Of a DNA stretch of 6,283 bases, positions 1 to 5,591 are shown piece after piece. Origin of the DNA: Bacteroidales bacterium UBA5537 (GTDB lineage Bacteria; Bacteroidota; Bacteroidia; Bacteroidales; Lentimicrobiaceae); contig DINP01000058.1 of the NCBI GenBank assembly GCA_002426025.1, positions 12,059-18,341 on the forward strand, written 5' to 3'. Under the pieces are notes generated by a model. The model was not told the DNA's origin, ran no database searches, and was given only the letters and a program-made list of their open reading frames with translations. Position 1 is the first letter of the stretch, and every line of letters starts with the position of its first letter. The translations under genes were made by a program, and so were the position numbers.

Positions 1-224
1 TTGTGACTATACATTGGTGTAGGGTCATCCTTCCAGTTAATCAAACCAGACATAGGTTTGCCTGGATTTTCTTTGATCCAGGAGGCTGCTTTCAGATGAA
101 AAGTATCGTCAATATGGTAGGCTTTCCCAATATTCAATGCTGTAAGCAGTACCCAAAGAAAAATCAACAACAGAAACCTGCGATCCGCCCAACGACTAAA
201 AATACTTTTATTGTTGTTTAGCAC
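1..224 (-). CDS. Membrane glycosyltransferase-like protein (GT39/PMT/ArnT-type), N-terminal fragment
   Basis: Reading the minus strand from a GTG at 224 gives 74 open codons that leave the window at base 1, so only the N-terminus is visible. It has a short basic cytoplasmic start (SRWADRR, residues 10-16), one hydrophobic helix at about 17-33, and then HIDDTFHLKAASWI (37-50) and INW...PTPMYSH (62-74). An acidic pair just after the first membrane helix, an 'A..I...P..P' stretch and an INW...PM element resemble the first periplasmic loop of GT39/ArnT-like enzymes, which move sugars from polyprenyl-phosphate donors at the outer face of the inner membrane. In those enzymes the loop acidic residues are catalytic; here that assignment is inferred from pattern memory. 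An in-frame TAA lies at 239-237, so GTG 224 is the only usual start codon visible. The gene follows leuS on the same strand after 199 bp. Coding is fairly likely; the family is moderately likely. Confidence 0.6.
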   Translation of the reverse strand, partial: MLNNNKSIFSRWADRRFLLLIFLWVLLTALNIGKAYHIDDTFHLKAASWIKENPGKPMSGLINWKDDPTPMYSH

Positions 225-253
225 TAGTTGAAAGCATTAATGTTATTCCTCCT
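208..253 (-). promoter_or_regulatory. Strong Shine-Dalgarno and 9-codon ORF overlapping the glycosyltransferase start
   Basis: On the minus strand a perfect AGGAGG (253-248) lies 10 nt before an ATG (237-235). That ATG opens a 9-codon ORF, MLSTSAKQQ, ending in TAA at 210-208. The larger protein frame begins at GTG 224, inside this mini-ORF and offset by one base. The SD is 23 nt from that GTG, too far for normal use. Either the ATG is a short coupled leader ORF, or it is the true start and the sequence carries one extra base between about 237 and 208. Such a strong SD is uncommon in Bacteroidota. Confidence 0.4.
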
Positions 254-301
254 GACAATTTTCGATTGAATCAGATACTATAAATAGTCCTTTTAACTTT
301 T

Positions 302-383
302 ATTTCACGCTTGTCTGCTTGTGCATACAAGCAGGCCTGTCTGCGTGCTGCAAACAGGCAGGCAAAGACGCGAAGATGCAAAG
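302..383. repeat. Two adjacent hairpins inside a split dispersed-type repeat
   Basis: Hairpin 1 has arms CTGCTTGT (315-322) and ACAAGCAG (327-334) with a GCAT loop, a perfect 8-bp stem. Hairpin 2 has arms GCCTGTCTG (335-343) and CAGGCAGGC (355-363), 9 bp with one T-G wobble and an 11-nt loop. The flanks, ATTTCACGC (302-310) and AAAGACGCGAAGATGCAAAG (364-383), join into a sequence very like the 'cacgcaaagacgcgaagacgcaaag' repeat I recall between genes of many bacteria. The hairpin pair of 53 bp (311-363) therefore looks inserted into it. No T-tract follows on either strand, so this is not a classic intrinsic terminator, although it lies just downstream of leuS and could slow or process its transcript. 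Confidence 0.6.
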
Positions 384-423
384 TGTTGATACAATATTGA
401 AAATTAAAAATTTACAACAAGGC

Positions 424-3207
424 TTAGACCACTACATTTACAATCTTCCCAGCCACCACAATTACTTTCCTTGGTTCTTTTCCTTCCAGCCATTTGGCTG
501 ATTCCGGGGCTGCAATTACGGCTTTTTCTATTTCGGGAACGGCCATATCAAGCGGCAATTCAAGCTTGAAGCGCATTTTACCATTGAATGAAACCGGATA
601 TTCAAAGGTATTTTCAACTGTATAGCTTTCATTGTAAACCGGGAAATCAGCCTTAGTAACACTTTCTGTATTGCCAAGCAAACTCCAGAGCTCTTCGGCA
701 ATGTGTGGAGCATAAGATGAAATAAGCACGGTAAGTTCACTCAGAATGCTGCGGTTGTTGCATTTTAGTTCTGAAAGTTCGTTTACACAGATCATGAAGT
801 TACTCACAGCAGTATTAAAGGAGAAACGTTCAATATCGTCCTGAACCTTTTTGATGGTTTTGTGCAGAATTTTGAGTTCAGCCGCAGTTGGCGGGTTATC
901 GTTAATTAAAAGATTGTTGTCCATATCGTGGAACAAACGCCACAATTTCCTGATAAAACGGAAAACACCTTCAATGCCGTTGGTGTCCCAGGGTTTAGAT
1001 TGTTCCAGTGGACCAAGAAACATCTCGTACAACCGCAGCGTATCGGCACCATATTTTTCAATCAGGTCGTCGGGGTTCTGTACATTGTACTTTGACTTTG
1101 ACATTTTTTCTACTTCCCAACCGCAGATATACTTTCCATCTTCCAGAATAAATTCGGCCCCGGCAAATTGTGGTTGCCACTGAATAAAGGCATCAACATC
1201 GAGAATATCATGGTGTACGATATTTACATCCACATGAATGGCCTGAACATCATAATCTTTGCGAAGATTGAAGCTTACAAATTTGTTTGATCCTGAAACG
1301 CGGTACACAAAATTCGACCGCCCCTGTATCATTCCCTGATTGATGAGTTTCTGAAATGGCTCATCCTTCACAGCTATACCAAGGTCGAACAGGAATTTAT
1401 TCCAGAAACGTGAATAAATCAGGTGCCCGGTTGCATGTTCGGCGCCGCCCATATAAAGATCTACATTCTGCCAGTAGTCATTGGCCTCTTTCGAGAAATA
1501 CGCCTTATCGTTGCGGGGATCCATGTAGCGCAAATAATAACCACTTGATCCGGCAAAACCAGGCATAGTATTGGTTTCCAGCGGATAACCGTCTTTGTTC
1601 ACCCAGTTTTTGGCCCGGGCAAGCGGAGGTTCACCGCTTTCTGTGGGTAAATAGGCATCTACAGCAGGTAGTTCCAGCGGAAGTTCCTCTTCACTCAAAG
1701 TATAGGGCATCCCATCTTTGTAATAAACAGGAAATGGCTCACCCCAGTAACGCTGGCGACTAAAAATGGCATCGCGCAGGCGGAAATTGAATTTGCCATA
1801 ACCAATACCCATTTCTTCAATTTTGCGGATGGTAGTGGAAATTGCTGACTTAACTTCAAGACCGGTAATAAAACCGCTGTTAATCATAACCCCTTCCTTA
1901 GAATCGTAAGAATCTTCCCATTCCGAAGGGTCAACCGGAGTTTCACCTTTTCGGGAAACAACCTGTATAATAGGCAGGTTAAAATGGCGGGCAAAAGCAA
2001 AATCACGGCTGTCGTGGCCGGGAACCGCCATAATGGCTCCTGTTCCGTAACCCATCAGCACATAGTCGGCAACCCAGATGGGAATTTCTTCACCATTCAA
2101 TGGATTGATGGCATAGGCGCCGGTAAATTCTCCGCTAACCTTTTTCACCTCGGTCATCCGTTCGCGTTCAGAGCGGTTTTTGGCCCAATGGATATACGAT
2201 TCTACTTTCTCACGATGCTCAGGAGTAGTAATTTCAGCAATAAACGGATGCTCTGGCGCCAGTACCATAAAAGTTACCCCAAACATGGTATCTGCCCGGG
2301 TAGTAAAAATTTCAAGTTTTTCGTTGAAGTTTTTAATGGCAAACTGAGCCGAGCAGCCCTCTGAACGACCAATCCAGTTGCGCTGAATTTCTTTTAGCGA
2401 GTCGGGCCATTCAACGTGGTTCAGGCCATCGAGCAAACGATCGGAGTAAGCCGTAATACGAAGCAACCATTGTTTCATGGTTCTCCGTTCCACGGGATGG
2501 CCACCACGAACCGAAAATCCATCGCTGACTTCGTCATTGGCAAGCACAGTTCCCAGTTCAGGACACCAGTTAACCATGGTGTCGGCAAGATAGGCCAGAC
2601 GGTAATGCATCAGCAATTCCTGCTGTTGCTTCTCGCTCATGGCATTCCAATCGGCAGCAGAAAACGCAGAAATTTCACTGCAGGCAGCATCAACGGTTTT
2701 ATTTCCGGAAACGGCAAAAACCGAAATCAGTTTTTCTATCGGCTCAGCTTTTTGTGATTCTTTATTATACCATGAATGAAACAACTGTATAAACGTCCAT
2801 TGTGTCCATTTATAATATTCAGGGTCGCTGGTGCGGACTTCGCGATCCCAATCGTAAGAGAATCCGATTTTATCCAGTTGTTCGCGGTAACGGGAAATAT
2901 TTTTTTCGGTGGTAACCGCAGGGTGGGTGCCGGTCTGAATGGCATATTGTTCAGCCGGAAGACCATAAGCATCATAGCCCATGGGATGCAGAACATTGAA
3001 ACCCTTCTGTCTTTTATAGCGTGCATAAATATCCGACGCAATGTAACCTAGCGGATGGCCAACGTGCAATCCGGCTCCGGAAGGATATGGGAACATATCG
3101 AGCACATAAAATTTTGGTTTGCTGTGGTCTATTTCCGTTTTGTAGGTTTTATTGTCAGCCCAGACTTTCTGCCACTTTTTTTCGATTTCCCTGAAGTTGT
3201 AATCCAT
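424..3207 (-). CDS. leuS: Leucyl-tRNA synthetase (LeuRS), complete
   Basis: This cytoplasmic class Ia synthetase charges tRNA-Leu with leucine using ATP, and hydrolyses mischarged products in its CP1 editing domain. The 927-residue product starts MDYNFREIEKKWQ, the usual family start. The HIGH signature is HVGH at 48-51 within FPYPSGAGLHVGHP. The editing domain shows TTRADT (302-307) and GTGAIMAVPGHDSRD (388-402), including the HDxRD aspartates. KMSKS is at 701-705, followed by the helical anticodon-binding region. The protein ends VIVVAGKIVNVVV, a typical C-terminal domain ending. Two features mark a Bacteroidota LeuRS: an extra ~50-residue segment at about 150-205, before the conserved MVNWCPELGTVLANDEV, and VRGGHPVERRTMKQW (233-247) where many bacterial enzymes have a cysteine-rich zinc-binding element. 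Length is normal for the phylum and no catalytic motif is missing. It is probably monocistronic, or leads into the glycosyltransferase-like gene 199 bp downstream. Confidence 0.98.
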   Translation of the reverse strand: MDYNFREIEKKWQKVWADNKTYKTEIDHSKPKFYVLDMFPYPSGAGLHVGHPLGYIASDIYARYKRQKGFNVLHPMGYDAYGLPAEQYAIQTGTHPAVTTEKNISRYREQLDKIGFSYDWDREVRTSDPEYYKWTQWTFIQLFHSWYNKESQKAEPIEKLISVFAVSGNKTVDAACSEISAFSAADWNAMSEKQQQELLMHYRLAYLADTMVNWCPELGTVLANDEVSDGFSVRGGHPVERRTMKQWLLRITAYSDRLLDGLNHVEWPDSLKEIQRNWIGRSEGCSAQFAIKNFNEKLEIFTTRADTMFGVTFMVLAPEHPFIAEITTPEHREKVESYIHWAKNRSERERMTEVKKVSGEFTGAYAINPLNGEEIPIWVADYVLMGYGTGAIMAVPGHDSRDFAFARHFNLPIIQVVSRKGETPVDPSEWEDSYDSKEGVMINSGFITGLEVKSAISTTIRKIEEMGIGYGKFNFRLRDAIFSRQRYWGEPFPVYYKDGMPYTLSEEELPLELPAVDAYLPTESGEPPLARAKNWVNKDGYPLETNTMPGFAGSSGYYLRYMDPRNDKAYFSKEANDYWQNVDLYMGGAEHATGHLIYSRFWNKFLFDLGIAVKDEPFQKLINQGMIQGRSNFVYRVSGSNKFVSFNLRKDYDVQAIHVDVNIVHHDILDVDAFIQWQPQFAGAEFILEDGKYICGWEVEKMSKSKYNVQNPDDLIEKYGADTLRLYEMFLGPLEQSKPWDTNGIEGVFRFIRKLWRLFHDMDNNLLINDNPPTAAELKILHKTIKKVQDDIERFSFNTAVSNFMICVNELSELKCNNRSILSELTVLISSYAPHIAEELWSLLGNTESVTKADFPVYNESYTVENTFEYPVSFNGKMRFKLELPLDMAVPEIEKAVIAAPESAKWLEGKEPRKVIVVAGKIVNVVV

Positions 3208-3233
3208 TGGTTTTGCTTTGTTTTAGAAGGGGG

Positions 3234-3241
3234 CAAAGGTA
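3234..3241 (-). promoter_or_regulatory. Candidate Bacteroidota -7 box for leuS
   Basis: The minus strand reads TACCTTTG here, an exact fit to the Bacteroidota -7 consensus TAnnTTTG. It ends 26 nt before the leuS ATG, giving a leader of about 20 nt. I see no clear TTTG at the -33 position, so the call rests on one box. The stretch between it and the ATG has no Shine-Dalgarno, as is usual in this phylum. Confidence 0.45.
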
Positions 3242-3315
3242 AGAAGGTTTTGTGAATTTCGGATTTTGGGTGTGAATTGGAGTTTGGACTTATTTTTAGA
3301 TGACATAAGGACATG

Positions 3316-3466
3316 GGGACGGGGGTGACGAAGTGACGAGGAATGGTAGTTGAGCGGAGCCGAAACCAGTCCGATGGTAGATTGCAAACCGTTCCCGGTG
3401 GTCTATGCTCCGACCATCCAATTTAGGATTTTGGATTGCGCTAGCCTTCTTTCCAAAATCCGGATT
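3316..3466. repeat. Cluster of short direct and inverted repeats between divergent genes
   Basis: The leuS/3543 intergenic region (3208-3542) is over 300 bp and holds no credible gene. It contains: tandem 8-mers TGACGAAG/TGACGAGG (3326-3341); CGGAGCCGAAACCA (3355-3368) matched in inverted orientation at 11 of 14 positions by 3399-3412; a hairpin GGTGGTC (3397-3403)/GACCATC (3412-3418) with one G-T wobble; and a perfect 10-bp inverted repeat GGATTTTGGA (3426-3435)/TCCAAAATCC (3452-3461) with a 16-nt loop. The 'GTTGAGCGGAGCCGAAACCA' part (3349-3368) resembles a repeat I recall as dispersed between genes in Bacteroidota. The cluster looks like decayed REP- or MITE-type repeats; no transposase is present. 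Confidence 0.55.
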
Positions 3467-3474
3467 GAGATCGA

Positions 3475-3501
3475 TTGTACAAATGAATTTTCTTACTTTT
3501 A
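3475..3501 (+). promoter_or_regulatory. Weak candidate promoter for the exported CxxC protein gene
   Basis: TTG (3475-3477), 16 nt, then TACTTTTA (3494-3501) approximates the Bacteroidota/Flavobacterium TTG - TAnnTTTG arrangement, with the last G replaced by A. Spacing is at the short end. It would give a leader of about 35 nt before the ATG at 3543. AT-rich sequence makes chance matches easy. Confidence 0.3.
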
Positions 3502-3542
3502 ACGAAAATTTAAACAGGCTCAAGGCCTCAAAAGAGTTTGAA

Positions 3543-4151
3543 ATGAAAAAAATCCTGTTAATAATTATTGCTTTTATCAGTTTCACTGCAGCTAAAGCCG
3601 AATGTTATACCTGCTGGGAACTCCGTAAGGTAGAAATTACCATGAACAGCGGACAAATTGTAACCGGATATGTTAAGTGGAATGATGTCTGGCTGAACGA
3701 TGTTCTGGATACTGCCGTCTGGAAAAACAGGTTTCCCGAAAGCCTGCTTCCCTATTATCAAAACCTATCCTATAAATGGGACCTCGAACTGATCACAGAG
3801 ATTTTTATCATTAAGAATGATTCAATTGATGAATTTATCGCTACCAAAGCAATTTGTCAGGGAAACCTTGATTACACAAAAATTAAATCAGTCAGAGAGA
3901 TTGATAAGGATGCGAAAATATATCACGGAATTGGTGATATTCAGATACTTACCCAGGAAGAAATTGACCGGCTGAAGGGAAATCCTTATGCGGTATTTTA
4001 TCTCGATTCTTCGCTTTTCGGAACTTATTTCCTGAGCTACAACAAAGCCATAACTCACGCAGCACTGAGCCGGATAAACGAAGACAATTTTCGTAAAATG
4101 AGCGAAGAATTAAAGACTAAAGGGGTTATTGTTTATACTTTCGGATACTAA
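3543..4151 (+). CDS. Exported protein of unknown function with N-terminal CxxC
   Basis: I do not recognise this family. The chosen start gives 202 residues beginning MKKILLIIIAFISFTAAKA, a textbook Sec signal peptide with likely cleavage after AKA (residue 19). The upstream in-frame ATG at 3405 would prepend 46 residues read from repeat sequence and bury the signal, so I reject it. The mature protein would start E-C-Y-T-C-W, with C21 and C24 as a CxxC at its very tip, and one further cysteine, C105. This is not a lipobox (position -1 is Glu, -3 is Lys). The segment KVEITMNSGQIVTGYVKW (29-46) looks like a small beta unit, and the rest is mixed and soluble with no further membrane helix and five tryptophans. 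It is probably periplasmic or outer-surface. It is flanked by 163 bp before ftsX, so it is probably a separate transcript. No functional inference from neighbours is safe. Confidence 0.8.
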   Translation: MKKILLIIIAFISFTAAKAECYTCWELRKVEITMNSGQIVTGYVKWNDVWLNDVLDTAVWKNRFPESLLPYYQNLSYKWDLELITEIFIIKNDSIDEFIATKAICQGNLDYTKIKSVREIDKDAKIYHGIGDIQILTQEEIDRLKGNPYAVFYLDSSLFGTYFLSYNKAITHAALSRINEDNFRKMSEELKTKGVIVYTFGY

Positions 4152-4289
4152 TATCTTTTTTATCTCCCTTTCTGACAGTAATTATGTCCACTTTCTTTTT
4201 ACCTGACATTTTCATCCAGATATACAGATTCTTATTGTTTCACCATTTATCCTCATACCAATACCATTCCTTCGTTTCTGATTTTTTCT

Positions 4290-4297
4290 TACTTTCG
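4290..4297 (+). promoter_or_regulatory. Candidate -7 box for ftsX
   Basis: TACTTTCG matches TAnnTTTG at all fixed positions but one (C for the last T). It lies 17 nt before the ftsX ATG, giving a leader of about a dozen bases with no Shine-Dalgarno. No clear -33 TTTG precedes it. The rest of the 163-bp gap (4152-4314) is AT-rich, and I see no good hairpin terminator there for the upstream gene. Confidence 0.35.
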
Positions 4298-4314
4298 CAC
4301 TCACAATAAAACTT

Positions 4315-5193
4315 ATGGCGCGTACCGAAGATAAACTCAGCCGCAGGCGATTACAAACCTCAACAGCCACAACAATAATCAGCATTTCACTGGTGCTTTT
4401 TATGCTTGGCCTGCTTGGGCTGATTGTGTTGCATGCCAATAAATTGTCGGATTATGTTAAGGAAAACATAGGATTCTCGGTAATTATTAAGGAAGAGGTG
4501 AAAGAAACCGGAATACTTGAATTCAGGAAAAAGCTTGACCTTGAGCCTTTTGTAAAATCAACTGATTATATTACAAAGGAAAAAGCTGCTGAAAACCTGA
4601 CGAAAGACCTGGGCGAAGATTTTGTTGATTTTCTGGGTTATAACCCACTGCTTGCTTCAATTGACATCAGGCTGAATGCTGAATACGCCAACAACGACAG
4701 CCTTATCGTATTAGAAAAAAGGCTGGTAGCCAATCCCATCGTTAAAGAGGTTTTTTACCACAAATCTCTGGTCGAACTGGTCAATCAGAATATCCGACGT
4801 ATAAGCATTATTATTCTTGCATTTACAGCCTTACTGATGCTTATTTCCATTGCCCTGATAAACAATACCATCCGGCTGAGCGTTTACAGCAAGCGATTTA
4901 TTATTAAAAGCATGTTGCTTGTTGGTGCAACGCAACGGTTTGTCAAGAAACCATTTTTGCTGCGTAGTCTGTTACATGGTTTTATCAGTGCCCTGATTGC
5001 CATTATACTGCTGGGGCTGGTGTTGTATTTTTCACGTCAGGCGTTGCCCGAGTTAGTAGATTTGCAGGATATTGACATGTTCTTATCCCTGTTCGGAATT
5101 GTAACCGCCCTGGGATTAATCATAACCGGCGTTTCTACACTTTTCGCAGTGCGCAAATTCCTGCGGATCAGTAACGATAAATTGTATTATTGA
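4315..5193 (+). CDS. ftsX: Cell division protein FtsX
   Basis: FtsX is the membrane subunit of the FtsEX ABC-type complex at the septum. ATP hydrolysis by FtsE is relayed through FtsX to periplasmic activators of peptidoglycan hydrolases. The 292-residue product shows the expected layout: basic cytoplasmic N-terminus (1-19), TM1 (about 20-40), an extracytoplasmic domain (about 41-160, starting HANKLSDYVKENIGFSVII), then TM2 (about 163-185), TM3 (about 219-239) and TM4 (about 255-279). The conserved cytoplasmic segment NNTIRLSVYSKRFIIKSMLL (183-202), followed by VGATQRFVKKPFLLRSLLHG (203-222), is the family hallmark. Length is typical. The ATG lies 17 nt after a -7-like box. No ftsE is next to it, unlike the ftsE-ftsX operon of proteobacteria; separation of the two genes is usual in Bacteroidota. 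It heads a block with the DUF3098 gene (110 bp on) and uppP. Confidence 0.95.
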   Translation: MARTEDKLSRRRLQTSTATTIISISLVLFMLGLLGLIVLHANKLSDYVKENIGFSVIIKEEVKETGILEFRKKLDLEPFVKSTDYITKEKAAENLTKDLGEDFVDFLGYNPLLASIDIRLNAEYANNDSLIVLEKRLVANPIVKEVFYHKSLVELVNQNIRRISIIILAFTALLMLISIALINNTIRLSVYSKRFIIKSMLLVGATQRFVKKPFLLRSLLHGFISALIAIILLGLVLYFSRQALPELVDLQDIDMFLSLFGIVTALGLIITGVSTLFAVRKFLRISNDKLYY

Positions 5194-5203
5194 TTGTTGT
5201 CGG

Positions 5204-5274
5204 AGGTCAGAAGTCAGAGGTCAGAAGTCAGAATTGAAATGCATTTCGCCCCTCCCCCCTCGTCCCTCGTCCCT
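5204..5274. repeat. Tandem 7-bp repeats, palindrome and GC-skewed repeat between ftsX and the DUF3098 gene
   Basis: Bases 5204-5231 are four 7-bp units alternating AGGTCAG and AAGTCAG, in effect two exact 14-bp copies. A perfect 12-bp palindrome, GAAATGCATTTC, lies at 5236-5247. Then 5257-5274 reads CCCTCGT twice plus CCCT. Read on the other strand this last part (GGGACGAGGG) resembles GGGACGGGGG at 3316-3325, so two intergenic regions share related low-complexity sequence. No T-run terminator follows. The stretch separates ftsX from the next gene and may be a repeat that expanded inside an operon. Confidence 0.65.
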
Positions 5275-5303
5275 AAAAAAACAAACGTAAAGTTCACAAT
5301 ACC

Positions 5304-5588
5304 ATGGATTTAAAGAAAACAGTTAAGGTTAGCGCTGATAAAAAAGCTGCCCCGGTAATTGAAAAGGATCTTCAGTTTGCATTTGGTAAAGAAAATTACC
5401 GGCTTATGCTGATCGGCCTTGGCGTAATTGCCCTGGGTTTCATCCTGATGGTTGGAGGCGGGTCTGATGATCCCAAGGTATTTAACAGTGCCATCTTTAA
5501 TTTTCAGCGGCTTACACTCTCTCCACTTCTTATTCTTGCCGGATATATAATCGAGATTTTCGCGATTATGAAAAAACCGCGCGACTAA
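5304..5588 (+). CDS. DUF3098 small membrane protein
   Basis: This 94-residue protein matches the DUF3098 family as I know it, found in Bacteroidota and of unknown function. After a charged N-terminus of about 23 residues comes the family core FAFGKENYRLMLIGLGVIAL (25-44), with TM1 at about 33-51, then the short loop GGGSDDPKVFN (51-61), IFNFQRLTLSPLLILAGYII (64-83) with TM2 at about 72-89, and a basic tail MKKPRD. Both termini are probably cytoplasmic. The start is the ATG at 5304, preceded by an A-rich leader with no Shine-Dalgarno. The stop is 3 bp before uppP, so the two genes are almost certainly co-transcribed, and with ftsX upstream this suggests a supporting role in envelope or division functions. 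That role is guilt by association only. Confidence 0.9.
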   Translation: MDLKKTVKVSADKKAAPVIEKDLQFAFGKENYRLMLIGLGVIALGFILMVGGGSDDPKVFNSAIFNFQRLTLSPLLILAGYIIEIFAIMKKPRD

Positions 5589-5591
5589 GAC

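Noticed and set aside
150..205. Idea that the LeuRS insertion (protein residues 150-205) is a novel domain
   Set aside because: The given numbers are LeuRS residue positions, not bases. Similar insertions are, to my knowledge, usual in Bacteroidota LeuRS, so it marks the phylum and is not a novelty.
311..363. CRISPR-like or intrinsic terminator reading of the hairpins
   Set aside because: There are only two unlike stems, no spaced identical repeats, and no T-tract on either strand.
319..501. Plus-strand 60-residue ORF with several cysteines
   Set aside because: It consists of the hairpin repeats followed by antisense to the leuS 3' end; the cysteines come from repeated TGC/TGT in the stems.
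1984..2757. Long plus-strand ORFs (126 and 113 residues) opposite leuS
   Set aside because: They lie wholly antisense to conserved LeuRS coding sequence and show no family features.
3405..3542. N-terminal extension of the exported protein to an upstream ATG at 3405
   Set aside because: The 46 added residues are read from the inverted-repeat region and would bury a clear signal peptide beginning at 3543.
3296..3586. Minus-strand 96-residue ORF over the intergenic repeats
   Set aside because: It runs through repeat DNA and into the start of the plus-strand gene, and has no recognisable protein character.
4140..4162. Possible intrinsic terminator after the exported protein (GATA-CTAA-TATC then T6)
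   Set aside because: The stem is only 4 AT-rich base pairs, too weak to call despite the T-run.
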